Assembly (NCBI RefSeq): GCF_003217255.1
Contig: NZ_QJTE01000005.1
Location: forward strand, 35,606 to 99,605
Reading direction: 5' to 3'
Length of the DNA: 64,000 nucleotides
DNA from: Pseudoroseicyclus aestuarii
GTDB taxonomy: Bacteria > Pseudomonadota > Alphaproteobacteria > Rhodobacterales > Rhodobacteraceae
Shown here: positions 8,949 to 17,202 of the stretch, in pieces
How the letters are laid out: each line of letters begins with the position of its first letter
Position numbering within the stretch: position 1 is the stretch's first letter
Position numbers and translations under genes: made by a program
The notes under the pieces: generated by a model
Databases searched by the model: none
What the model was told of the DNA's origin: nothing
Seen by the model: only the letters and a program-made list of their open reading frames with translations

Positions 8949-9364
8949 CGCCTGCCGATCCTCATGCGCCGAGTCGTTGCCCGGCCAACTGCTCGCGTGC
9001 GGGTGCGATCCCGCAACGTGGTTTCATTGACGCCAGCCTAGGAAACCCAGCCCCTCCCGTCCAGCAGGAGATCGGGGGTTCGGAATCGCGTCCTCGGGGG
9101 TTCGGAGTCGGAGAAACGTGGTATCGGAATCGCAAGGTCTCGGCAAAATCCTCGCAAGCCCTTGGGTCTGAACGTTTATCCCGGAAAGCCTGGGCGCCGT
9201 AACTATGAACTAACTGATTATAACGATGGATTTTCTGCTTCACCCTCGAACCGGACGCCTCGAACCTCTGCCAAGCCGGCTAAAAAGGGCTTTGAAAGAG
9301 CGGTTTCCAAGGCGGACGGGGACCGCATGATCGTCATCAACAGTCATGTTCTATATTTCATCGC
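8949..9364. other. probable replication origin between divergent repA and parA
   Basis: 416 bases without a convincing gene. It holds the iteron-like array (9071-9158), then a locally AT-rich stretch (about 9197-9240 and 9340-9375) that could be the unwinding element, and presumably the divergent promoters of repA and parA. A TTATCC sequence at about 9177 resembles half a DnaA box; a full TTATCCACA was not found. Origin function is inferred from position, repeats and base composition. Confidence 0.7.
9071..9158. repeat. 22-bp periodic iteron-like array
   Basis: A core CGGAATCG recurs at 9081, 9103 (CGGAGTCG) and 9125, exactly 22 bases apart. The first two are preceded by TCGGGGGTT; the third continues TCGCAAG, which returns 22 bases later at 9152. 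This gives about four degenerate units in phase with two helical turns, next to a repA gene. That is the usual form of iterons bound by plasmid initiator proteins. Confidence 0.75.
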
Positions 9365-10744
9365 ATGTGTATTCCTATGTTGAACAAAGGGTCTGAATCT
9401 GCGCATGATGCTGGCATGATCTCCACCGCCCCGGCACCGGACCTCTCCGGCACAGAAGACCTCGACAGGCTCGGGACGCGCTGCGCCCAAAGCGCCATGA
9501 CCCTGACCCGGGAGGCGGAGGCCACCCCGCCGCGGCAGCTGCGCGATTTCGGTATCCCCGAGATCACCGCCCGGCTGATCCCCATGGCCCCCGGCCACCT
9601 GCGCCGGGTGCTGCGCGAGACGCCCGGCCTGCCGCAGGGCCGCAACGAGGGCGGCGCCCGCTGGTTCACCCTCGAGGAAGTGGACGAGATCCGCGCCCAT
9701 CTGGAGCGCAGCGGCACCCCCGGCCGCTACCGGCCCTGGCGCCCGGTGGGGGCGGCACCGAAGATCATCGCACTGGTCAATCCCGCCCGCGGCAGCGGCC
9801 GCACCACCCTGGCGCTGCACCTGGCCATGGCCGCCGCGCTCGACGGCTACCGCGTGCGCGCCATCGACCTCGATCCCGGCGCCGGCCTGACCGCGGCGCT
9901 CGGCGATCCCGGCCCGGCCGGGGAGGGCGCGCAGGACACCGCCCTCGCGCTGTTCGCGCGGCAGGCGGCCCTGCATCTGCGCGGGCAGAACCAGGCCCGG
10001 CTCGACCGCGGTGATGCGCCGGTGCCGATGGACGCGGTGCTGGGCGCGGCGCTGGAGACCGCGCCCGCGGCGCTGGCCCGGCCGACGCATTGGCCGGGGA
10101 TCGCCCTGGTCCCGGCGCGGCCCGAGCTGGCGCTGGCCGATCTGCACATCCCGCAGTGGCGCACGCAGATCCGCGGCTGGCGCCCTTGGGAGGCGCTCTC
10201 GCGCGAGCTGGCCCGCCCGCCGCAGGACGGCGAGGCGGCGCCCGATCTGGTGATCCTCGACACGCCGCCCTCGCTCGGTCCGCTGGCGCTGGCGGCAGCG
10301 GCGGCGGCGGATGTCCTGCTGGTCCCGCTCGAGGGCGATGCCGCCGGGACCGCCCGCGCGGGGCAAGCCTTCGGCATGCTGCACAGCGCCTTCGCCGCCA
10401 TCGAGGAGGAGGAGGCCGCCGCCGCCCGCGCGCTCGGCACGCAGCGGGTCAGCTTCGCCTGGGACGCGCTGCGCGCGGTGATCACGCGCTACGACCCCAT
10501 TGCCCAGGGCCGCGCGGCGGGGGCGATCCAGGCCGGGCTGGGCCCCGCCCTCGCCGCCGCCCGGATCGAGGCGGCGCCGATCCTGGCGCAGGAAAGCGCG
10601 GTCTACGAGGCGGTGCCCCGGCCCGGCCGGCGCGGCGGCGACAGGCAGGGGCTGGCCCGGGCCCGCGCCAGCTTCGATGCCGCCTATGCCGAGATCCGCG
10701 ACCTGCTGCAGGAGGGGTGGCGGCGCGGCGCCGAGGCGCGCTGA
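9365..10744 (+). CDS. parA: ParA-like partition ATPase with altered P-loop
   Basis: 459 residues in this reading. Residues about 60-115 form a MerR-like helix-turn-helix typical of plasmid ParA (RQLRDFGIP, ARWFTLEEVDEIR). The ATPase domain follows: expected Walker A region ALVNPARGSGRTTLALHLA, AIDLDPGAGLTAALG, Walker B VILDTPPSLGPLAL. Canonical ParA has KGGxGKT; here both lysines are lost (Ala and Arg), which may weaken or abolish ATP hydrolysis. No ParB follows: gmd begins 52 bases downstream. ATG codons at 9365, 9377 and 9416 are all possible, with no clear Shine-Dalgarno for any. Family membership is clear from the fold pattern and position beside repA; activity is uncertain. Confidence 0.85.
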   Translation: MCIPMLNKGSESAHDAGMISTAPAPDLSGTEDLDRLGTRCAQSAMTLTREAEATPPRQLRDFGIPEITARLIPMAPGHLRRVLRETPGLPQGRNEGGARWFTLEEVDEIRAHLERSGTPGRYRPWRPVGAAPKIIALVNPARGSGRTTLALHLAMAAALDGYRVRAIDLDPGAGLTAALGDPGPAGEGAQDTALALFARQAALHLRGQNQARLDRGDAPVPMDAVLGAALETAPAALARPTHWPGIALVPARPELALADLHIPQWRTQIRGWRPWEALSRELARPPQDGEAAPDLVILDTPPSLGPLALAAAAAADVLLVPLEGDAAGTARAGQAFGMLHSAFAAIEEEEAAAARALGTQRVSFAWDALRAVITRYDPIAQGRAAGAIQAGLGPALAAARIEAAPILAQESAVYEAVPRPGRRGGDRQGLARARASFDAAYAEIRDLLQEGWRRGAEAR

Positions 10745-10795
10745 GGGCGCCGGCGTGAACCTTTCGTATACCATGATCGCCTAAGCCGGGGGGGC

Positions 10796-11962
10796 ATGCC
10801 CCCAGCCCGGAGATCGCCCTTGCCCCGCCGCGCCCTCATCACCGGGATCACCGGACAGGACGGATCCTACCTTGCCGAGCTTCTGCTGGAAAAGGGCTAC
10901 GAGGTGCATGGCATCAAGCGCCGCGCCTCGTCGTTCAACACCACGCGCATCGATCACCTCTACAGCGATCCGCATGAGGGCGCGCCCTGCGATCCGCGGC
11001 TGGTGCTGCATTACGGCGATCTGACCGACGCCTCTTCGCTGGTGCGCATCCTCGCCGAGGTGCGCCCGGATGAGATCTACAACCTCGCCGCCCAGTCCCA
11101 TGTCGCCGTCAGCTTCGAGGCGCCGGAATATACCGCCGAGGTCGGCGCCCTTGGCCCGCTGCGCCTGCTCGAGGCGATCCGCTTCCTCGGGCTGGAGAAG
11201 ACCGCGCGCTTCTACCAGGCCTCCACCTCGGAGCTTTACGGCGCCGTGGCCGAGACCCCGCAGAGCGAGACGACGCCCTTCCGCCCGCGCAGCCCCTATG
11301 CCATCGCCAAGCTGCATGCCTACTGGACCTGCGCCACCTACCGCGAGGCCTATGGTCTCTTTGCCTGCAACGGGATCCTCTTCAACCACGAGAGCCCGCG
11401 CCGGGGCGAGACCTTCGCCACGCGCAAGATCACCCGCGGCCTCGCCCGCGTCGCCCTGGGGCTGGAGCCCTGCCTCTGGCTCGGCAATCTCGAGGCCCGG
11501 CGCGACTGGGGCCATGCGCGGGACTACGTGCGCGCGCAATGGCTGATGCTGCAGCAGGACCGCCCCGCCGATTACGTCATCGCCACCGGCGTGCAGCATT
11601 CCCTGCGAGAGTTCCTGTGCTGGGCCGCCGAGGAGCTGGGCTTTTCGCTGCGCTTCGAGGGGGAGGGCCCGGCAGAGCTGGCCCGCGTCGCCGCCCTGAC
11701 CCCCGGCGCCCCGCCCGATATCGCCGCCCGCCTCGCGCCAGGGGATGTCGTGATGCGGATCGATTCGCGCTACTGCCGCCCCGCCGAGGTCGAGACATTG
11801 CTGGGCGATGCCGCGCGCGCCCGGGCCGAGCTGGGCTGGCGGCCCGAGGTCACCGCCCGCCAGCTCTGCGCCGAGATGGTGGAGGCCGATCTCGCCCTCG
11901 CGCGAGAGGAAGCGCGGACGAGGGCCCCGGCGCCGCGGCTGCGGGCGCGGGCGGCGGGCTGA
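10796..11962 (+). CDS. gmd: GDP-mannose 4,6-dehydratase
   Basis: 388 residues. It converts GDP-D-mannose to GDP-4-keto-6-deoxy-mannose, first step to GDP-L-fucose. Features: Rossmann motif [43 protein letters not shown], the catalytic S/Y/K set in STSELYG and [12 protein letters not shown], and [16 protein letters not shown]. The ATG at 10796 gives an eight-residue extension; a TTG at 10820 preceded by GGAGA would give MPRRALITG, closer to other Gmd proteins, and may be the true start. Three bases separate it from fcl. The family is normally about 350-380 residues, so it is intact. Confidence 0.96.
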   Translation: MPPARRSPLPRRALITGITGQDGSYLAELLLEKGYEVHGIKRRASSFNTTRIDHLYSDPHEGAPCDPRLVLHYGDLTDASSLVRILAEVRPDEIYNLAAQSHVAVSFEAPEYTAEVGALGPLRLLEAIRFLGLEKTARFYQASTSELYGAVAETPQSETTPFRPRSPYAIAKLHAYWTCATYREAYGLFACNGILFNHESPRRGETFATRKITRGLARVALGLEPCLWLGNLEARRDWGHARDYVRAQWLMLQQDRPADYVIATGVQHSLREFLCWAAEELGFSLRFEGEGPAELARVAALTPGAPPDIAARLAPGDVVMRIDSRYCRPAEVETLLGDAARARAELGWRPEVTARQLCAEMVEADLALAREEARTRAPAPRLRARAAG

Positions 11963-11965
11963 GCC

Positions 11966-12928
11966 ATGCGGCTGTTCCTCGCCGGGCATCTCGGCATGGT
12001 CGGCGCCGCCCTGCTGCGGCAGCTGCAGCAGCGGCCGGACCTCACGCTGCTGCTGCGCGACCGCGCCGCGCTCGACCTGACCGACCGGGGGGCGGTGCGC
12101 GCCTTCTTCGCCGAGGCGCGGCCCGAGGCGGTGATCCTGGCCGCTGCCAGGGTCGGCGGCATCGGCGCCAATGCCGCCGCCCCGGCCGATTTCCTGGCCC
12201 AGAACCTCGCCATCGCGCTCAATGTGATCGAGGCGGCGCATGAGGCGGGGGTGCAGCGCCTGCTGAACCTCGGCTCCTCCTGCATCTACCCGCGGCAGGC
12301 GGCGCAGCCGATCGCCGAGGAGGCGCTGCTGACCGGCCCGCTCGAGCCGACGAACGAGGGCTATGCCATCGCCAAGATCGCCGCGCTCAGGCTCTGCGAC
12401 GCCCATGCCCGGCAGCACGGGCGCGACTACCGATCCGTCATGCCCTGCAACCTCTACGGGTCCGGCGACGATTTCGATTCCGAGACCGCCCATGTGCTGC
12501 CGGCGCTGATCGCGCGGGTGCAGGCGGCGAAGGAGGCGGGCGCGGCAAGCCTCTCGCTCTGGGGCACGGGCACGCCCCGGCGCGAGTTCCTACATGTCGA
12601 CGATCTGGCCGAGGCGGCGCTTCTGGCGATGGAGCTGCCGCATCCCGCCTGGCGCGCGGCGCTGGGGCCGGATCTCAATCACCTCAACATCGGCAGCGGC
12701 AGCGACATCGCGATCCGCGATCTTGCCGCGCTGGTGGCGGAGGTGACGGGCTACGAAGGCGCGATCACCCTCGATCCCTCCCGCCCCGACGGCACACCGC
12801 GCAAGCTGATGGATGTCTCGCGTCTTGCCGCGCTCGGCTGGCGCCCGCGGATCGGGCTGCGCGCAGGGATCGCCCGGACCCATGCCTGGTACATGGCGCA
12901 GCGCGAGAGCGCGCCCGATCTGGCCTGA
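11966..12928 (+). CDS. fcl: GDP-L-fucose synthase
   Basis: 320 residues. This epimerase/reductase turns the Gmd product into GDP-L-fucose with NADPH. Seen: glycine-rich LFLAGHLGMVGAAL, AAARVGGIGAN, the GSSCIYP loop with catalytic Ser/Cys, YAIAK (Tyr/Lys pair), NLYGSGDDFD with the following ETAHVLPALI His, and REFLHVDDLAEA. It follows gmd with a three-base gap and precedes galE by 47 bases, so gmd-fcl form one operon, possibly with galE. Fucose is therefore a likely component of the polysaccharide made by the locus downstream. Confidence 0.95.
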   Translation: MRLFLAGHLGMVGAALLRQLQQRPDLTLLLRDRAALDLTDRGAVRAFFAEARPEAVILAAARVGGIGANAAAPADFLAQNLAIALNVIEAAHEAGVQRLLNLGSSCIYPRQAAQPIAEEALLTGPLEPTNEGYAIAKIAALRLCDAHARQHGRDYRSVMPCNLYGSGDDFDSETAHVLPALIARVQAAKEAGAASLSLWGTGTPRREFLHVDDLAEAALLAMELPHPAWRAALGPDLNHLNIGSGSDIAIRDLAALVAEVTGYEGAITLDPSRPDGTPRKLMDVSRLAALGWRPRIGLRAGIARTHAWYMAQRESAPDLA

Positions 12929-12975
12929 CGCCGCCCGGCCCTGTAGCAAGGGGGCCAGGTAGGCGGAGAAAGACG

Positions 12976-13989
12976 ATGCGCGTATTGGTCACCGGCGGCG
13001 CCGGCTACATCGGCAGCCACACCCTGGTCGAGCTTCTGGGGCAGGGTCACGACGCGCTGGTGGTCGACGATTTCTCGAACGGCTCGTCCGTCGCGCTGGA
13101 GCGGGTGCGCGGCCTCACGAATGGCGGGTTGGAGGTTGAGCAGGCCGATATTCGCGATGCGCCGCGGATGGAGGCTATCCTGCGCGCGGCCCGGCCCGAG
13201 GCGGTGATCCATTTCGCCGGCCTCAAGGCGGTGGGCGAAAGCGCGACCCGCCCGGTCGACTACTACGAGGTCAACGTCGCTGGTACGCTGTCGCTCTTGC
13301 GCGCGATGGAAGCCGCGGGGACGCAGCGGATCATCTTTTCCTCCTCCGCTACGGTCTACGGAGAGCCGGAATTCCTGCCCTATACCGAGGATCACCCGCT
13401 GCGCCCGATGTCGGTCTATGGCCAGACCAAACTCATGGCCGAGCAGGTGCTGACCGCCTGGGCCGCCGCGCGCGAGGGGGCCAGCGTCATGCTGCTGCGC
13501 TACTTCAATCCCGTCGGCGCCCATGCCTCGGGCCGGATCGGAGAGGACCCGCAAGGGCTGCCGAACAACCTGATGCCCTACCTCGCGCAGGTCGCCACCG
13601 GGCGGCAGGAGCGCCTGCGCATCTTCGGCGACGACTACCCCACGCCCGACGGCACCGGGGTGCGCGACTACATCCATGTGACCGACCTCGCGCGCGCCCA
13701 TGTCGCGGCCCTGACCCGGGCGGCAGGGGTGACGGGCTGCGAGACCTACAACATCGGCACGGGCCGGGGCTATTCGGTCTACGAGATGCTTGCTGCCTTC
13801 TCGCGCGCGGCGGGACGCGATCTGCCCTATCAGGTGCTGCCGCGCCGGCCCGGCGACATCGCCGAGATGCGGGCCGACTGCTCCCTAGCCGCCGAGCGCC
13901 TTGGCTGGCGCGCCGAGCATGGTATCGACGCCATGGCCCGCAGCCTCTGGGCCTGGCAATCGGCAAACCCGCGGGGCTACGCGGGCTGA
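12976..13989 (+). CDS. galE: UDP-glucose 4-epimerase
   Basis: 337 residues, standard GalE length. It interconverts UDP-glucose and UDP-galactose with bound NAD. Motifs: VTGGAGYIGSHTLVELL, VDDFSNGS, FAGLKAVGES, SSSATVYGEP, YGQTKLMAEQ (catalytic Tyr/Lys), LRYFNPVGAH, DGTGVRDYIHVTDLA, YNIGTGRGYSVYEM. A GGAGAAAG Shine-Dalgarno precedes ATG 12976. The downstream spacer carries repeated GC hairpins that may end the gmd-fcl-galE transcript. Confidence 0.96.
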   Translation: MRVLVTGGAGYIGSHTLVELLGQGHDALVVDDFSNGSSVALERVRGLTNGGLEVEQADIRDAPRMEAILRAARPEAVIHFAGLKAVGESATRPVDYYEVNVAGTLSLLRAMEAAGTQRIIFSSSATVYGEPEFLPYTEDHPLRPMSVYGQTKLMAEQVLTAWAAAREGASVMLLRYFNPVGAHASGRIGEDPQGLPNNLMPYLAQVATGRQERLRIFGDDYPTPDGTGVRDYIHVTDLARAHVAALTRAAGVTGCETYNIGTGRGYSVYEMLAAFSRAAGRDLPYQVLPRRPGDIAEMRADCSLAAERLGWRAEHGIDAMARSLWAWQSANPRGYAG

Positions 13990-14011
13990 GTGCAGGCGGG
14001 GGGCGAGGCCC

Positions 14012-14107
14012 CGGATGCCCCTTGAGCAGCCCCTTCGGGGCATCCTTTTGGAGCGCCCCTTCGGGCCTCTTCTAGACACGCCCCTTCTGGGACGCCCCTT
14101 CGGGGCG
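14012..14107. repeat. cluster of CCCCTTCGGGG-type hairpins
   Basis: Four related short palindromes with TTC(G) loops: GCCCCTTCGGGGC at 14029-14041, GCGCCCCTTCGGGC near 14053, ACGCCCCTTCTGGGACG near 14079 and CGCCCCTTCGGGGCG at 14093-14107. The first can alternatively pair over a longer distance (GGATGCCCC at 14013 with GGGGCATCC at 14037). They lie between galE and the next gene and may act as terminators or RNA stabilisers; there is no T tract. Confidence 0.65.
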
Positions 14108-14164
14108 ATGGCCAAGCCGTCCCGCAGCCCCTAGGATCGCGGCGCTGCAGCAAGGGGCGGGCCG

Positions 14165-15148
14165 ATGGAATTCCTTTCTCTGCGTGCCCTCGCCCTGGGG
14201 GCGCTGCTGCCGGCGGCGCTGCTCTGCGTGCTGGCCGGCGCGACGGCGCGGTTCTGGCCCGACGGCGCCCTCGTCGGCACCTTCGGGCGGATGCTCGACA
14301 GCCTCGCGCCGCAGCTCTTCGTTCTGTCGCTGCTGCTCTGCGCCGCGCTCGCCCTCCTGGGGCTGCCGCGGCTGGCGCTGGGGCTGGCGCTACTCTCGGC
14401 GCTGGGGCAGGGGGCCCTGCTCATGGACCAGCGGGGCCGGGCGCGGCCCCTGGCCGAGGCGGAGACGCAGGCCCCTTTCACCGCGATCTGGTTCAATCTA
14501 TACGAGCAGAACGCCACCCCGCCAGAGCGCCTCGCCGAAGCAATCCTGCAGAGCGGCGTCGATCTCGTCGCCCTGGGGGAGGCCGATCCGATCCGCCCGG
14601 TGCTGCCGCTGCTGGAAACAGTCTATCCCTACCGGATCGGCTGCGAGGGGCGGCGTTGCGGTGTGCTGCTGCTCTCGCGCCATCCCTTCGCGCCGGGCAC
14701 GCAGGAACTGGCGAATATCTCGCGCCGCGAGCGGCTGGTCCGGGCGCGGGTGGAGCCCGAGGGGCGCGCTCCGCTCGAGGTGCTGGTCGAGCACATGGCG
14801 AAGCCCTGGTTCTACGGCTTCGTCGAGGACGACCGCTGGTACCTGCTGGACCGGCTTGCGTTGATCCGGCAGACCTCGGGGCCCGAGGCGCCGGTGCTGG
14901 TCATGGGCGATTTCAACGCCGCCCCCTGGAGCCGCCCCATCGCGATGCTGCTGCGCGAGGCCGGTCTCGCGCCGCCCCGGCGCCCGGTGCCAACCTGGCC
15001 CGCCGCCGCCGGCCCGCTCGGCGTGCCGATCGACCAGGTGCTGGTGGGCGGCCACGCGCGGCTGACGGCACTTGCCCCCTGGGGCGGCGATCTCGGCTCG
15101 AACCACCGCGGGATCAGGGCCTTGGTGATTTGGCCCGAGGTGGGCTGA
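14165..15148 (+). CDS. membrane-anchored endonuclease/exonuclease/phosphatase-family protein
   Basis: 327 residues. Residues about 5-90 contain three hydrophobic segments (for example LALGALLPAALLCVLAGA, FVLSLLLCAALALLGL, LALGLALLSALGQGALL). The rest is an EEP-fold domain: FNLYEQN, VDLVALGEAD, VLLLSRHP, VLVEHMAKP, VLVMGDFNAAPWS, DQVLVG and the terminal GSNHRGI. EEP members cleave phosphodiester or phosphomonoester bonds in nucleic acids, lipids or sugars; anchored forms like this, often called YafD-like or EndoU-unrelated EEP proteins, have unknown substrates. The expected metal and catalytic residues (Glu, Asp-Asn, His) are present. Convergent with the AAA gene at 15170. Confidence 0.85.
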   Translation: MEFLSLRALALGALLPAALLCVLAGATARFWPDGALVGTFGRMLDSLAPQLFVLSLLLCAALALLGLPRLALGLALLSALGQGALLMDQRGRARPLAEAETQAPFTAIWFNLYEQNATPPERLAEAILQSGVDLVALGEADPIRPVLPLLETVYPYRIGCEGRRCGVLLLSRHPFAPGTQELANISRRERLVRARVEPEGRAPLEVLVEHMAKPWFYGFVEDDRWYLLDRLALIRQTSGPEAPVLVMGDFNAAPWSRPIAMLLREAGLAPPRRPVPTWPAAAGPLGVPIDQVLVGGHARLTALAPWGGDLGSNHRGIRALVIWPEVG

Positions 15149-15169
15149 GCGGCGGAAGAAGGTCCGGGG

Positions 15170-16207
15170 TCAGTGCAGCAGCGGCGCCTCCAGCCGCAGG
15201 TCATCTAGCAGCCCCAGCACGAGCCGCAGGTCGGCGCCGCGGCCCGGATGCAGCCCACGCAGCAGATTAGCCAGACCCTCCGCTTCCTCCCGCTCCAGCC
15301 CCCGCGCCGAGGCCTCTTGCAGGGCAAAGCCCGCAAGCTGCTCCGGCGTCAGCGGCTGCAGACGCGCAATGCGCAGACGCGAGAGAAGCGGCGCCGGGAT
15401 GCCGCGCGTATCGTTGGCGGTAAAAAGCCAGTTCACCCGGCTCATGTCGAAACGGATGCCGAAATAAGGGCAGGTCCAGAGTGCGGCTGAGGCCGGATCC
15501 AGCAGGCCGAGGAGGACGGCATGCGCGCTGGTCCTGTGGCCGGCTGTGCTTTCGACGGCTGCGGCCTTCTCCAGCTCGTCGACGAGGATCAGCGGGTTGG
15601 CCATGCCGCTGGTGATGACCGTCTCCACCGGCAGGCCGGGCATGCCGCTGCGCCAGCCGCGGCTGAGACCGGCTATCTGGAAGGCTTCGCCTGCAGCGCC
15701 GAGATCGGCAATGGCCAGCGGCAGGCCGGCATGATGCGCAAGGCTGCGGGCGAGGTGGCTTTTGCCGAGGCCGGGCGGACCGACAAGCAGCGTCGGGCGG
15801 ATCAGGCGGCCGGTACCTACCCCAGTCGACGCCCGCAGGTCGTGCCAAAGCGGTACGGTGGCGGCGCTCATCCAGGGCAGGTCCTCGGCCAGCGCGGCGC
15901 CGATTTCGTCGGCGCCGTGCACGCTCTCCGGGCCGGCAAGGCGCGCGCCCTGCAGAATACCGGCGAGGCGGGCGCGCTGCCTGTCGTCCAGATGCGCGAG
16001 ACCGCTGGCGCGCTGACGTGCTTCATGCAGCCTCTGCGCCCGGCGCTTTAGCCGGCCCGCGGCCGCATCTCGCCAGGGGCCGCTGTCGGACCCCAAGTGA
16101 TCGGACCCGCGCAGCAGGGCGAGGTGGTGGGCGAGCCGCGCCTCGATGCTCTCGGCACTGCTCGGCCAGGTGCTGATGGCCGGCAGGATGGAAATGGTTC
16201 TGGGCAT
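15170..16207 (-). CDS. Lon-type AAA+ ATPase without protease domain
   Basis: 345 residues from ATG 16207, which has AGGAGG six bases upstream (a TTG 30 bases earlier lacks support). Residues about 1-135 are helical and basic. The AAA+ core has Walker A GPPGLGKS (143-150), Walker B LILVDELEK (about 206-213), sensor 1 LFTANDT (about 261-267) and an arginine finger region PAPLLSRLRI. The stretch from GLLDPASAAL through FDMSRVNWLFTANDT closely follows the Lon AAA module, but no Ser-Lys protease domain follows. It is the last gene of a minus-strand set with the genes at 16234 and 17202, so it may remodel a protein or nucleic-acid partner made by them. Function unknown. Confidence 0.85.
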   Translation of the reverse strand: MPRTISILPAISTWPSSAESIEARLAHHLALLRGSDHLGSDSGPWRDAAAGRLKRRAQRLHEARQRASGLAHLDDRQRARLAGILQGARLAGPESVHGADEIGAALAEDLPWMSAATVPLWHDLRASTGVGTGRLIRPTLLVGPPGLGKSHLARSLAHHAGLPLAIADLGAAGEAFQIAGLSRGWRSGMPGLPVETVITSGMANPLILVDELEKAAAVESTAGHRTSAHAVLLGLLDPASAALWTCPYFGIRFDMSRVNWLFTANDTRGIPAPLLSRLRIARLQPLTPEQLAGFALQEASARGLEREEAEGLANLLRGLHPGRGADLRLVLGLLDDLRLEAPLLH

Positions 16208-16233
16208 GATGATCCTCCTGGTGAGGGGGGCAC

Positions 16234-17202
16234 TCAAAGAGAGACGGCGTGGCGGTTCGGGGCGGCGAGGCGGATGGCGGCCTCGAGAGCCGTCGAAGCC
16301 TCGGCGGCCTTTTGTATCTCGCGCAGGCCGATCCAGAGGAGGTCCTCGTCCTCCGGTAGGCGCCAGGCGGCGGCAGAGGCCTCGATCCCGTCCGCCGGAT
16401 GGGTGACGGCGAGATGGGCGAGGGCGACCTGCCGGTCGAGAGGCGGCAGGCGGTGGACCTCGGCTGTATGCCGCAGGTCGCGGGGCAGGGCGCGGAGGCC
16501 GGAGGTCAGCAGGACAAGGCGGTGCCGGCCGGGCTCAGTCAGGGACGCTGTCAGCGCCACCGTGTCCTGCGCCTTGCCGGTAAGGCGCAGCAGGCGCAGC
16601 GGCGCCTCGGGCCGCGCGGCGTCGGAGGGCAAGGGAGGGCCGGCGGCATAGGCCCAAGTCAGGGCCCAGGCGGTGGCCTCCTGCATCTCGCTCTCTGCCA
16701 GGATCGCGGTGGCGCACCTGGGCTGCAGCAGCAAATCGATGCCGTGCTGGTCGATCGCCAGCCGCGCGAGGCGCAGGATCGCCTGGAGCCGGGCGGTGCT
16801 CAGCCCTTCCGGCAGGTCCGCAGGCGGCGGGGCGCGCCGCTCCGGCGGCACCTCGAGGATGGAGCTGCCCTCGATATGGATGCGGCCGATCTCGGCGATT
16901 TCATGCGCCCAGACCTCCTGCGGCGCGCCGGGCACGGGGCTGCCGTCCTCGTCCGCCCAGGCAAGGCTGGTGGTGCTGCCGCCGGGCCCCGTTTCGGGGT
17001 TCAGCGGCCGGGCGGCGGCAAGGGCCAGCTGCGCGAAGGCACGGGCAAACGCGCCGCCCCGGGCCACCAGCCGCGGGCCGGGATGGCGGGGCAGGGGCGG
17101 CAGCACCGGAGCCTCCGCCGCGCCACTGTCCAGGGCATGGCGTGCGCGCGCGAGGGCAGCCGCGGCAAGCGGCTGCCAATGGGGGGCGGAAAGGACGCTC
17201 AT
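16234..17202 (-). CDS. hypothetical protein coupled to AAA ATPase and GIY-YIG genes
   Basis: 322 residues from ATG 17202. The ATG overlaps the TGA of the upstream GIY-YIG gene by one base (TGATG), and the AAA gene follows after 26 bases, so the three are probably co-translated. It is Ala/Leu/Arg-rich with no membrane segment, signal peptide or Walker motif. Notable parts are LSTARLQAILRLARLAIDQHG and a C-terminal half reminiscent of an AAA lid or small helical domain (HRLPPLDRQVALAHLAVTHP). I recognise no family. Constant company with the AAA gene suggests an adaptor or regulatory partner, which is inference. Confidence 0.7.
   Translation of the reverse strand: MSVLSAPHWQPLAAAALARARHALDSGAAEAPVLPPLPRHPGPRLVARGGAFARAFAQLALAAARPLNPETGPGGSTTSLAWADEDGSPVPGAPQEVWAHEIAEIGRIHIEGSSILEVPPERRAPPPADLPEGLSTARLQAILRLARLAIDQHGIDLLLQPRCATAILAESEMQEATAWALTWAYAAGPPLPSDAARPEAPLRLLRLTGKAQDTVALTASLTEPGRHRLVLLTSGLRALPRDLRHTAEVHRLPPLDRQVALAHLAVTHPADGIEASAAAWRLPEDEDLLWIGLREIQKAAEASTALEAAIRLAAPNRHAVSL

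Noticed and set aside
13990-14164. CRISPR array
   Set aside because: Repeats are short palindromes of uneven spacing without uniform spacers; no cas genes.
16208-16237. TTG start for the AAA gene
   Set aside because: ATG 16207 has AGGAGG at good distance and the upstream codons look non-coding.
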